DNA of 13,472 nucleotides from NCBI GenBank assembly GCA_003695725.1, contig RFHX01000236.1:1-13472 (forward strand), written 5' to 3'. The notes under the pieces are model-generated. The model was not told where the DNA came from, did not search any database, and saw nothing but the letters and a program-made list of their open reading frames with translations. Within the stretch, counting starts at the first letter, position 1, and each line of letters begins with the position of its first letter. The DNA comes from J061 sp003695725 [NCBI: Candidatus Schekmanbacteria bacterium] (lineage in GTDB: Bacteria; Schekmanbacteria; GWA2-38-11). The position numbers and the translations under genes were made by a program. Shown here in pieces: positions 1-7,047 of the stretch.

Positions 1-85
1 ATTTAATACATCATATTATAAGAGCAACCAAGTTTTCGTAATAATAGTAAAAAAATATGAGTCAATAAAAGAAGGAGGATGAAGG

Positions 86-835
86 GTGAATATAGTAGTT
101 TGTATGAAAAGAGTTCCGGATACGGCGACAAAAATACGCATCAATAGCGATGGAACAGGTATTGATGAGAGCGGAATTGAGTATGTAATCAATCCATATG
201 ACGAATATGCAATTGAAGCAGGATTGCAGTTGAAAGAAAAATTTGGCGGTGAAGTAGTAATTCTGACACTTGATTCATCTGAAGCGGCACCAGTGGTAAG
301 AAATGCTTTGGCAATGGGTGCAGACAGAGCTGTTATTTTGAAGTGTGATAAAAAACCTGTTGATTCTTTGTCAACAGCTACGGCTTTGGCAGAGGGACTC
401 AAAGCACTAAATCCCGATGTTATCTTGATGGGGAAGCAGGGTGTTGACTATGACAATTCGCAAGTTGGACCTATGGTTGGCCAACTACTTGGTATTCCCT
501 GTGTGAGTGTGATTACAAAATTGGAAGTTTCTGATGGCAAAGCTGTTGCAAATAGACAGATAGAAGGCGGAGAAGAGGTGGTAGAAGTTGAACTTCCTGC
601 CATTTTTACAGCTCAAAAGGGACTGAACGAGCCAAGATATGCTTCATTGAAAGGAATAATGGCAGCGAAAAAGAAGAAACTTGATGAACAGGAAGCTCAA
701 ATTCCAGAAGGAGCTATTGAAGTAATCAAGATGGAAATACCCCCTGCTAGAGAGGGAGGAAAGATTGTCGGTGAAGGTGCTGATGCAGTACCTGAATTGG
801 TGAAACTGCTTCAGTTTGAAGCAAAAGTCCTTTAA
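86..835 (+). CDS. etfB: Electron transfer flavoprotein, beta subunit (EtfB/FixA-like)
   Basis: This is the small subunit of the soluble heterodimeric ETF, which carries electrons from acyl-CoA dehydrogenases (or, in bifurcating versions, NADH) to a membrane ETF:quinone oxidoreductase. The 249-aa product has the family length. The nucleotide (AMP or FAD) binding loop GKQGVDYDNSQVGP lies at residues 116-129. The EtfB signature spans about 157-198, including IEGGEE, LPA, GLNEPRYASL and the KKKK stretch. The start is GTG at 86, chosen because AGGAGG at 73-78 sits 7 nt upstream; the ATG at 79 is out of frame. It is the first gene of an etfB-etfA-fixC-fixX order, 48 nt before etfA. No convincing promoter is visible in the 85 nt upstream, so one may lie outside the window. 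The nucleotide loop does not have the DGDTAQ form I associate with bifurcating FixA proteins. Family assignment is certain; bifurcation is not settled. Confidence 0.96.
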   Translation: MNIVVCMKRVPDTATKIRINSDGTGIDESGIEYVINPYDEYAIEAGLQLKEKFGGEVVILTLDSSEAAPVVRNALAMGADRAVILKCDKKPVDSLSTATALAEGLKALNPDVILMGKQGVDYDNSQVGPMVGQLLGIPCVSVITKLEVSDGKAVANRQIEGGEEVVEVELPAIFTAQKGLNEPRYASLKGIMAAKKKKLDEQEAQIPEGAIEVIKMEIPPAREGGKIVGEGADAVPELVKLLQFEAKVL

Positions 836-883
836 ACAAGATAATGAAAAAAATTTGATAAAGAGATTTTGGAGGATAAATAA

Positions 884-1870
884 ATGGGCAATAACATTTT
901 GGCTTTTGCAGAACAAAGAGAAGGAAAATTTAAGAAGAGCGCTTATGAAGTAATAGGTGCAGCAAAAAATATAACAAATCAGACAGGCGGCGAAACAATA
1001 GCTCTTGTAATCGGCTCTGGTGTTGAAGGAATTGCTGGAGAGCTCGGCGCATATGGCGCTGATAAGGTCATAGTTGCAGACAATGATTCTTTGAAATATT
1101 ACTCAGGAGAGCTTTACTCCAATATTGTAGTGGAAGAAGCAAAGAAGAATGAAGCCGATGTCATTCTGATGCCTGCATCTTCAATGGGAAGAGACCTTGC
1201 TCCTCGTTGTGCAGCAATAACTGGAAGCGCTGTTGCCGCTGATTCAATTGCTGTGGAAAATAGTGATGGCTCGATTATTGCAACAAGGCCTGTGTATGCC
1301 GGTAAGACTTTGATTAAAGTCAAGTCATCAAAAACACCTTTTATAATAAGTTTGAGGCCAAATGTTTTCCCCTTGCCTGAAAAAGAAGAAGGTAAAAATG
1401 CAGAAGTGCAAAAGTCTGAAGTAAGCGTTGCAGGTGATTCTCTGAAAGCAATAGTTAAAGAGATTGTTGCTTCAGCATCGGGAAAGATGGACCTAACTGA
1501 AGCATCTGTTATTGTTTCCGGTGGCAGAGGAATGAAAGGTCCGGAAAACTTTAAGATTTTGGAAGAGCTTGCAGATGTGCTTGGCGGTGTTGTGGGAGCA
1601 TCAAGATCTGCTGTTGACGCAGGATGGATGCCTCAAGCGCAACAGGTAGGACAAACAGGAAAGGTTGTATCACCTCAACTTTATATTGCCTGTGGTATTT
1701 CAGGGGCAATTCAACATCTTGCAGGCATGTCATCATCAAAATGCATCGTGGCAATCAATAAAGATCCTGAAGCCCCGATATTTCAGGTTGCCGACTATGG
1801 TATCGTAGGTGATTTGTTTGAAGTAGTTCCTGCATTGACTGAAGAGGTGAAGAAGGTTGTCAGCAGTTAA
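884..1870 (+). CDS. etfA: Electron transfer flavoprotein, alpha subunit (EtfA/FixB-like)
   Basis: This is the FAD-carrying subunit of ETF and the partner of the preceding etfB. The 328-aa product is of usual length. The N-terminal adenine-nucleotide-hydrolase-like domain covers about residues 1-190. The C-terminal FAD domain shows SGGRGM at 212-217, GASR at 238-241, the GQTGK to SGAIQH signature at 256-278, NKDPEAPIF at 292-300 and ADYGIVGD at 303-310. All are the residues expected around the flavin, and none is missing. The start ATG has GGAGG 8 nt upstream (871-875). The 48-nt gap after etfB and 68-nt gap before the FixC-like gene carry no terminator, so one transcript is likely. The arginine of GASR is the conserved residue placed near the isoalloxazine ring in characterised ETFs. 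This is a confident call; the acyl-CoA or other dehydrogenase partners are not in the window. Confidence 0.96.
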   Translation: MGNNILAFAEQREGKFKKSAYEVIGAAKNITNQTGGETIALVIGSGVEGIAGELGAYGADKVIVADNDSLKYYSGELYSNIVVEEAKKNEADVILMPASSMGRDLAPRCAAITGSAVAADSIAVENSDGSIIATRPVYAGKTLIKVKSSKTPFIISLRPNVFPLPEKEEGKNAEVQKSEVSVAGDSLKAIVKEIVASASGKMDLTEASVIVSGGRGMKGPENFKILEELADVLGGVVGASRSAVDAGWMPQAQQVGQTGKVVSPQLYIACGISGAIQHLAGMSSSKCIVAINKDPEAPIFQVADYGIVGDLFEVVPALTEEVKKVVSS

Positions 1871-1938
1871 ATCCCTTGTTTGATAGGTTGTTTTTGGTCT
1901 TTCAATTAAAATAAAGAGATAAAAGGGGAGACAGCTCA

Positions 1939-3258
1939 ATGGGTGATGAAGAGATATTAAAATTTGATGCCATCGTTATAGGCGCCGGACCTTCAGGTAT
2001 GTGTGCCGCTTATGTGATGGCAAAAGCAGGAATGGATGTTGCTGTCATTGAAAGGGGAGAATATCCCGGTTCAAAAAACCTATTCGGAGGAATTCTATTT
2101 ACAACTATCTTGAATAAATTGATTCCTAACTTTTGGGAAAAAGCCCCTGTAGAAAGAAATGTCATCTCAAGAAAATTTGCATATCTTACAGATGATACAC
2201 AGGTAGCCCTTGAATTTAAGACTGAAAGATATAATAAGCCCCCTTATAACAATACCTTTACTGTTTTGAGGTCGAAGTTTGACCGATGGTTTGCTGAAGA
2301 AACAGAATCTATCTTTAATGAAAATTCTTTCGTTTTCAGTGGATTTACCGTTGTGGATGTAATCAAGGAAGGACATAAAGTTGTTGGCGTAGTGACTGAC
2401 AAGGAAGGACCAATGTATGCAGATGTCGTAATCTGCGCTGAAGGTGCAAACTCCTTGATTGCTGAAAAAGCAGGTCTGAAAAAGAAACCTGAACCTCATG
2501 ATATGGTAACAGGAGTAAAGGAAGTAATAGCTCTCCCTTCTGCTGTCATCGAAGACCGTTTTGGTGTATCTGGTAATGAAGGTGTGGCAATCGAGTATTT
2601 TGGTAAAGCCGTTGACGGTATGGTTGGGGGCGCATTTATTTATACAAATAAAGAAAGTTTGTCTGTGGGTATATCTTGTTCGATTATTGATTTTACCAAA
2701 AAAAGAGTAAATCCAAATGATATCTTAGATAAGTTCAAAGAGCATCCTGCAATCAAAAATCTTTTAAGAGGCGGTGAAACGATTGAATATGCCGCTCATA
2801 TGATTCCTGAGTTTGGATATGATAAACTCCCCCAACTTGTGGCTGATGGAATAATGCTTGTTGGCGACACAGCAGGATTTGTCAATACTTCCCACTATCA
2901 TGAAGGCTCAAACCTTGCAATGGCTTCAGGTGTAATGGCAGGAGAGACAGCCGTTGTTGCAAAGCAAAAGGGCGATTATTCAGCAGAAACACTTTCTCTC
3001 TATGTAGATAAGCTGAATGACAGCTTCGTAATGAAGGACCTTAAGAAGTTTAGAAAAACGGCAAAGTTTTTACATGAAAATCCTCAAGTCTTGAATGATT
3101 ATCCCACACAAATGGTTGATACTTTAGTGGAATACTTTACAATCAGCGAAAAACCGAAAGAGGAAATCCGCAAGGATGTAATTGGCGGGTTGATAAAAGA
3201 TGTGAGATTTATTAGAATGTTATGGGATATGAATAAAGCAAGAAAGGTGATGTTATGA
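1939..3258 (+). CDS. fixC: FixC/ETF:quinone oxidoreductase-like flavoprotein
   Basis: This FAD-dependent oxidoreductase of the geranylgeranyl-reductase/ETF-QO superfamily probably takes electrons from the upstream EtfAB and passes them to membrane quinone together with the downstream ferredoxin. In the 439-aa product the Rossmann motif GAGPSG is at residues 15-20 with ERG at 38-40, the LR.KFD motif typical of the family is at 110-115, and the second FAD motif VGDTAG is at 308-313, followed by HEGSNLAMASG at 321-331. There is no C-terminal 4Fe-4S domain, which mammalian-type ETF-QO carries in the same chain; here the cluster protein is the separate next gene, as in FixC plus FixX. A GGGGAG element ends about 8 nt before the ATG. 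The stop overlaps the next start (ATGA), so translation is coupled. The alternative label, a generic geranylgeranyl reductase, is unlikely given the neighbours. Confidence 0.93.
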   Translation: MGDEEILKFDAIVIGAGPSGMCAAYVMAKAGMDVAVIERGEYPGSKNLFGGILFTTILNKLIPNFWEKAPVERNVISRKFAYLTDDTQVALEFKTERYNKPPYNNTFTVLRSKFDRWFAEETESIFNENSFVFSGFTVVDVIKEGHKVVGVVTDKEGPMYADVVICAEGANSLIAEKAGLKKKPEPHDMVTGVKEVIALPSAVIEDRFGVSGNEGVAIEYFGKAVDGMVGGAFIYTNKESLSVGISCSIIDFTKKRVNPNDILDKFKEHPAIKNLLRGGETIEYAAHMIPEFGYDKLPQLVADGIMLVGDTAGFVNTSHYHEGSNLAMASGVMAGETAVVAKQKGDYSAETLSLYVDKLNDSFVMKDLKKFRKTAKFLHENPQVLNDYPTQMVDTLVEYFTISEKPKEEIRKDVIGGLIKDVRFIRMLWDMNKARKVML

Positions 3259-3569
3259 AGATAGAGGATGCATTGAAAGAGCTAAAGAAACTAAGTCTTG
3301 AAGATAAACTTTTTACAGTAAAATACAATCTTTCAAAGGATAGCCACATCGAAATCAATCATGAGATTTGTCCAAAATGTTCTACTGAAAGGGTATGCCT
3401 TACAATCTGTCCTGCAAAGGTTTATGAAGAGGAAGAGGGGAGTGACAAGGTGCATATCTCATTTGAAAACTGTCTTGAATGCGGCACATGTAGAATTGCA
3501 TGCACAGACAATGCAATAGATTGGCAATGTCCTCAAGGTGGAATGGGCGTTTGCTATCGCTGTGGATAA
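3255..3569 (+). CDS. fixX: FixX-like 2[4Fe-4S] ferredoxin partner of FixC
   Basis: This 104-aa ferredoxin should relay electrons between the FixC flavin and quinone. Cysteines 39, 42, 48 and 52 (the last followed by Pro) and 73, 76, 79 and 83 form the two interleaved cluster motifs of the dicluster FixX type, and CLECGTC at 73-79 is characteristic. The C-terminal tail has the FixX layout W, P, GG, GV, YR, G but with three additional cysteines at 92, 100 and 103, where FixX proteins I know have aromatic or other residues. The ATG overlaps the fixC stop by four bases, giving translational coupling. The first 38 residues form a charged, probably helical extension. It is the last gene of the ETF operon. 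A seven-T run (3570-3576) follows the stop, but the hairpin before it has only about 4 bp, so termination is not well supported. Confidence 0.92.
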   Translation: MKIEDALKELKKLSLEDKLFTVKYNLSKDSHIEINHEICPKCSTERVCLTICPAKVYEEEEGSDKVHISFENCLECGTCRIACTDNAIDWQCPQGGMGVCYRCG

Positions 3570-3651
3570 TTTTTTTAGAAATTTTAAATAATTTCCCCAC
3601 CGTGCCCCATGAATTTTTTTCGAAGTAATGCAGGGCTGCCATCGTTTATCA

Positions 3652-3680
3652 TTTGACACAGTCCATTATTATCCGTCAAA
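3652..3680. promoter_or_regulatory. Possible upstream activator site (inverted repeat) for the sigma-54 promoter
   Basis: The half-sites TTTGAC (3652-3657) and GTCAAA (3675-3680) are perfect inverted repeats separated by 17 nt. Their centre is roughly 145 nt upstream of the predicted sigma-54 transcription start, within the usual range for enhancer-binding-protein sites. The repeat is short and could occur by chance in AT-rich DNA. No activator gene lies in the window, so this is inference from position only. Confidence 0.25.
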
Positions 3681-3785
3681 AAAGAAACGCATTAAAATTC
3701 CCCTACCTGAAAAATTCAAGACCAAAACAAAAAAAATTTATTTAAAAATCAGTAAGTTAGTTAGTATAATAAAAAAAATTTTTTT

Positions 3786-3803
3786 TTGGCACAAATTTTG
3801 CCT
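3786..3803 (+). promoter_or_regulatory. Sigma-54 (RpoN) promoter upstream of fadL-like gene
   Basis: The sequence TTGGCACAAATTTTGCCT matches the -24/-12 consensus. GG at 3788-3789 and GC at 3800-3801 are separated by exactly 10 nt, and the flanking TTGGCAC and TTGC boxes are complete. The predicted transcription start is near 3813, about 40 nt before the fadL-like start codon. Sigma-54 promoters need an AAA+ activator, so the porin would be switched on by a specific signal rather than made constitutively. Confidence 0.78.
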
Positions 3804-3853
3804 ATTCAAAAGCGTTCAACTGCTATTTTTAACTAAACCAAGAAAGGTATATG

Positions 3854-5167
3854 ATGAAAAGAATTGATGTCACATTAACATTATTGATTGTAGCTTTTTT
3901 ATTGTTACCTTTTATTGCAAGAAAAAGCTTTGCAAATGGTTTTATCATCGGCGAGCAGGACGCAGAGGCAATGGGTGCAGGAGGAGCATTTGCAGCAAGG
4001 GCTGATAATCCTTCTGCTATCTTCTATAACCCTGCCGGTATTACCCAGCTTGATGGTATAAATGTGAAATTGGGTACAACTTTGGTTACAGTGCAAACGA
4101 CATATGATAAACCGGGCGGAGGAGACAAAAGTTCGAACAAAGATAGAGTTGATACTCCTCTCTATTTTTATCTTACAGGAAAAATAAATGAAAAGTTCTC
4201 AGCAGGATTTGGTTTTTATCAGCCCTATGGCCTTGCATCTGACTGGCAGAGTAATTGGCCCGGCCGCCATATTGTTACATATGCTTTGCTTAGAACATAT
4301 TTTTTTAATCCAGTATTTGCCTGGAAACCTACGGAAAAACTTTCTGTTGCTTTCGGTGTAATTGGTGCTTACTCGGATATCAATTTAAACAGCCGCCTTT
4401 CATATAGAAAGATAGCAGAAGCAAATGGCACAACGCTTCCTAAAGGTTTTTTGGAAGGTGTTGAGGGACATTCAAGATTGCGCGGAGATGGCGGCGGCGC
4501 AGGAGTAAATGCAGGTTTTTTATATAGGATAAATAACAAGGTAAAGTTTGGGTTATCCTATCGCTCTCCTGTAAGAATAAGATACTTTGGAAGGGCTGAA
4601 TTTAGGAAAGCTGATAGTTCGTTGAGCCCTCTTGTTGCTGTAGTCAATGCCTTGAATTATAATTCAGATGTGGCATCAAAGATTACAATGCCTCCTCAAT
4701 TGCTAGCGGGCATTTCCTTTGCACCTAATGAAAAATTGACATTGGAATTTGATATTGATTGGCGTGGTTGGTCCCAATTTGATACAATTAGAATCAGATT
4801 CAAGGACAAGAGGGTCAATCGCGTTGATTTAAATGCCAACTGGAAGGATACGATTACTTACCGTGTAGGTATGGATTATAAACTGAACGACAATGTTTCA
4901 TTAAGAGCCGGATATGCCTATGACCCATCGTGTATCAAAAACAATCGTCTTGACCCATTAGTGCCTGACAGCGATAAGCATGCAATAACAGTTGGTTTTG
5001 GCTACAGGTGGAAGAAATGGACATTTGATATTTCAAATATGGCTCTCTTTTTTGAAACTGCATCTACCCATACAGCCAAGGCAGGATTCAATAATATGTT
5101 TGATTTTGATGCAAAATACAGAACATTCGCCAATCTGACATCGATTAGCTTAAGTTATAAATTTTAA
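3854..5167 (+). CDS. FadL/TodX (OmpP1) family outer-membrane transport protein
   Basis: This is a monomeric beta-barrel channel for hydrophobic compounds; family members import long-chain fatty acids or aromatic hydrocarbons across the outer membrane. The N terminus has a basic start, a hydrophobic core and a probable signal-peptidase site after SFA, so the mature protein begins NGF, as in FadL. The family hallmark EQ...G.GGAFAARADNPSAIFYNPAGIT follows within the first 70 residues. The remainder alternates short beta-strand-like segments and ends in aromatic Phe (SLSYKF), the outer-membrane assembly signal. I chose the ATG at 3854 (437 aa) because the purine-rich GAAAGG at 3842-3847 is 6 nt away; the adjacent ATG at 3851 is only 3 nt away. 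It is preceded by its own sigma-54 promoter. The position beside ETF genes suggests fatty-acid or hydrocarbon use. The substrate cannot be read from the sequence. Confidence 0.93.
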   Translation: MKRIDVTLTLLIVAFLLLPFIARKSFANGFIIGEQDAEAMGAGGAFAARADNPSAIFYNPAGITQLDGINVKLGTTLVTVQTTYDKPGGGDKSSNKDRVDTPLYFYLTGKINEKFSAGFGFYQPYGLASDWQSNWPGRHIVTYALLRTYFFNPVFAWKPTEKLSVAFGVIGAYSDINLNSRLSYRKIAEANGTTLPKGFLEGVEGHSRLRGDGGGAGVNAGFLYRINNKVKFGLSYRSPVRIRYFGRAEFRKADSSLSPLVAVVNALNYNSDVASKITMPPQLLAGISFAPNEKLTLEFDIDWRGWSQFDTIRIRFKDKRVNRVDLNANWKDTITYRVGMDYKLNDNVSLRAGYAYDPSCIKNNRLDPLVPDSDKHAITVGFGYRWKKWTFDISNMALFFETASTHTAKAGFNNMFDFDAKYRTFANLTSISLSYKF

Positions 5168-5176
5168 GGTTATATA

Positions 5177-5236
5177 ATGAAAGAACGATTATTATTTGCT
5201 TTTGGAACAAATTTTAACTTAGGAGGTTGCCTATGA
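5177..5236 (+). CDS. Possible 19-codon ORF coupled to the secreted-protein gene
   Basis: An ATG at 5177 opens a 19-codon frame that ends in TGA at 5234-5236, overlapping the ATG of the next gene as ATGA. AAGG (5166-5169) lies 7 nt upstream. The predicted peptide is MKERLLFAFGTNFNLGGCL. It fills the whole gap between fadL and the next gene and runs through that gene's ribosome binding site. It may be a translated leader, or simply a chance frame; the short length gives no statistical support. Confidence 0.2.
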   Translation: MKERLLFAFGTNFNLGGCL

Positions 5237-5694
5237 AATTTAAAAAAGCTCTTTTGGCAATAGGTATTTCTTTTGCTCTCTGTTTTGCTATGAATATAGA
5301 TGCGGCGCAGAAGTCGTACCGCTACAAAAAGAAGAAACCCTTTCAAGGAAAATTTGTAGGTAAAATTACTCAGGATAGTATAACTTACAAAGTCTATTAC
5401 AAGATAAAGCAGGATGGCACATCACTTTCAGGTCAGATTAAAACAAAGCTCAATGGCCAGACTGTTTTACCTCTAACCTTTACAGGGAAAGTTGATAACA
5501 GCGGAAAAATGGCAACTATTACCCTTTTAGGTGAAGGAGGAATGGATCCTACGGAAATCCCCAACAGTGGAATACCAAGTGACAATGTAAGAGTTTATTT
5601 GAGAAGGAAGGGAAGAATAGGGCTCAAGATGTATTATGTCAATGACAGTGGACAGAAGATGGCAAAGACAGTCAAATACAAAAGAATTAAATAA
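5233..5694 (+). CDS. Small secreted basic protein, function unknown
   Basis: I do not recognise a family. The 153-aa product begins with a clear Sec signal peptide: KFKK, then a hydrophobic stretch to about residue 20, with likely cleavage near DAA at 23-25. There is no lipobox, so it should be periplasmic or extracellular. The mature part starts with a Lys/Tyr/Arg-rich segment (KSYRYKKKK) and continues as alternating beta-strand-like segments such as GKFVGKITQD, YKVYYKIKQDG and LPLTFTGKV, with a basic C terminus. That pattern suggests a small beta-barrel or lipocalin-like fold, but this is inference. The start ATG is set by a perfect AGGAGG (5221-5226) 6 nt upstream; the TTG at 5227 overlaps that spacing and is not credible. 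It lies 65 nt after the fadL-like gene and probably shares its sigma-54 transcript, ending at the terminator downstream. Confidence 0.85.
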   Translation: MKFKKALLAIGISFALCFAMNIDAAQKSYRYKKKKPFQGKFVGKITQDSITYKVYYKIKQDGTSLSGQIKTKLNGQTVLPLTFTGKVDNSGKMATITLLGEGGMDPTEIPNSGIPSDNVRVYLRRKGRIGLKMYYVNDSGQKMAKTVKYKRIK

Positions 5695-5719
5695 ATAATT
5701 AAGCAGACATACCAATTTC

Positions 5720-5748
5720 AAAGGCAGTCGTAATGACTGCCTTTTTTT
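5720..5748 (+). terminator. Rho-independent terminator after the fadL/secreted-protein unit
   Basis: A 10-bp perfect stem, AAAGGCAGTC (5720-5729) with GACTGCCTTT (5735-5744), closes a 5-nt loop and runs into a T tract to 5748. It ends the plus-strand unit 25 nt after the secreted-protein stop. On the minus strand the T run after the stem is only three bases, so it would serve the converging isomerase gene poorly. Confidence 0.88.
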
Positions 5749-5778
5749 AATGTGATACATTAATAATTATAAAATAAC

Positions 5779-6849
5779 TTATTGAATAACCAATTCTTTT
5801 TTCTTTTGTTTATACATATCAATAGAATCAACGGGCGTAGGATTGACTCCTCTTAGGATAGCTAAATAGTAACTAATCCAATCGCCCAAATAACATTGAG
5901 TGATAAGACAGGATAAGCGTGATTCTCCCTTTCCGCACACATTTATTACCTCATGTCCTGCTTCTCTGAATATATCGAGCGCAACATCCATAGACCTTTT
6001 CAGCAATGGACTTTCTTCTGTTGAACGAAGAGCAAATATTACTATATTCTTTCCCTTCTTTTCCGGATCATCGACAAGTCCGATTATTTCGTTATGGCAC
6101 AATTCAGGAAAGGTGTTGTAGTAGATGTTGATTTTAGAATTTTCATTGAATTGAGTTTTCCATCGTAGCGCTGAAGCTGATGTCAGTTTTTTTGATCCCA
6201 ATACGAAAATTTCACTGTCTTTGATCTTCAAAGCAAACTTTTTGGCGTTATTTTCTTGAGTTGGTGACGAAAGAGTATAGATACTTTTAAATATTTGAAG
6301 CTGATTGATTGTCTCCTTTATCTCTGATTCATCGACTGTTTTTGGGAAAAGTGTTTTAAAGATATGTAGAAGCGGATTCAAAAGATTTCCTAAAGCAGTC
6401 CTTGGCATTAAACTATCATTGACTTTAATGAATGGAATCCCTTCCTTTTCCGCTTTCATCATCATTTCCCCGCCATTTGAGAGGGCAATGATCTTTGAAT
6501 TTCTTTTGATGCATTGATCCATTAATGCGAGAGTTTCCTCTGTATTCCCTGAATAGCTGATAATAATTGAAAGTGTCGTGTAATCTACAAAGGATGGGAG
6601 ATAATAATCCTTTACTACTGCAATAGGCATTTTTAATTTATCAGAGAAAAGTGTTTCAATTATGTCACCGCATATTCCTGACCCACCCATTCCTCCAATC
6701 ATTATTTTTTTAATGTTGCCGTATTCAGGAGGCACAGTAATATCCAAATTTGTCGAGAAATTTTCAGGCAAGTTGTCAAGCTCATGATACATTTCATCTT
6801 TATCAATTTTAAGAATACTCTTTATATCATTAAGCTTTTCTCCATCCAT
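5779..6849 (-). CDS. Bifunctional phosphoglucose/phosphomannose isomerase (SIS-domain type)
   Basis: This cytosolic isomerase interconverts glucose-6-P, mannose-6-P and fructose-6-P, linking glycolysis to mannose-derived cell-surface sugars. The 356-aa product is of typical length and has two SIS domains. GGMGGSG is at residues 52-58, SYSGNTEETL (the phosphate-binding SIS loop) at 98-107, PR at 149-150, and ALRWKTQFNE at 227-236, followed by PELCHNE at 248-254. Glu236 and His252 are 16 residues apart, matching my recollection of the catalytic pair of the Pyrobaculum aerophilum enzyme. The start ATG has GGAGAGG 4 nt upstream (6854-6860). It is a single gene with its own sigma-70 promoter, divergent from the siroheme-type gene and convergent with the secreted-protein gene. 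This family is common in archaea and scattered in bacteria. It is unlikely to be a plain KpsF- or AgaS-type SIS protein. Confidence 0.92.
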   Translation of the reverse strand: MDGEKLNDIKSILKIDKDEMYHELDNLPENFSTNLDITVPPEYGNIKKIMIGGMGGSGICGDIIETLFSDKLKMPIAVVKDYYLPSFVDYTTLSIIISYSGNTEETLALMDQCIKRNSKIIALSNGGEMMMKAEKEGIPFIKVNDSLMPRTALGNLLNPLLHIFKTLFPKTVDESEIKETINQLQIFKSIYTLSSPTQENNAKKFALKIKDSEIFVLGSKKLTSASALRWKTQFNENSKINIYYNTFPELCHNEIIGLVDDPEKKGKNIVIFALRSTEESPLLKRSMDVALDIFREAGHEVINVCGKGESRLSCLITQCYLGDWISYYLAILRGVNPTPVDSIDMYKQKKKELVIQ

Positions 6850-6880
6850 TTTTCCTCTCCATTAAAAGTTTATTGTCCTA

Positions 6881-6909
6881 ATGATAACAGTGCACCTAAA
6901 TGTCGTCAA
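6881..6909 (-). promoter_or_regulatory. Sigma-70 promoter for the sugar-phosphate isomerase
   Basis: On the minus strand TTGACG (6909-6904) is followed after 17 nt by TATCAT (6886-6881). The boxes match the -35 and -10 consensus at five of six positions each, at the optimal spacing. Transcription would start near 6874, about 25 nt before the start codon, leaving a short leader. Confidence 0.7.
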
Positions 6910-6939
6910 GATTTGAAGAATAAAAGGATAAACTTTTTT

Positions 6940-6963
6940 AAATGTGAAGAAATTTTTACATTT
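6940..6963. promoter_or_regulatory. Palindrome in the divergent intergenic region, possible operator
   Basis: AAATGTGAA (6940-6948) and TTTACATTT (6955-6963) form a near-perfect inverted repeat with one G.T pair and a 6-nt centre. It lies between the divergently transcribed isomerase and siroheme-type genes, just upstream of a possible -10 (TATAAA, 6969-6974) for the latter. The shape resembles binding sites of dimeric regulators such as the CRP/FNR or Rrf2 classes, but the half-sites match no consensus I can name. An AT-rich chance palindrome is the alternative. Confidence 0.3.
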
Positions 6964-7047
6964 TTCTTTATAAAATCATTAGAATTTTTTTTCTAAAAAA
7001 ACTAAAAGAAGATTAATTTTGATTTACTTATTAAGGAGGGGTTTTCT

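Noticed and set aside
3555-3595. Possible terminator after the FixX-like gene
   Set aside because: The T run is present, but the preceding TATC/GATA stem has about 4 bp, and the following GAAATT/AATTTC repeat is AT-only. Neither is convincing.
3628-3867. 79-aa lysine-rich open frame upstream of fadL
   Set aside because: It is low-complexity, has no ribosome binding site, spans the sigma-54 promoter and runs into the fadL start in another frame. It is most likely non-coding AT-rich DNA.
5202-5219. Second sigma-54-like box, TTTGGAACAAATTTTAAC, before the secreted-protein gene
   Set aside because: It closely resembles the fadL promoter, but the essential -12 GC (expected at 5216-5217) is AA and -24 GGC is GGA, so it should not function. 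It overlaps the area just upstream of the ribosome binding site.
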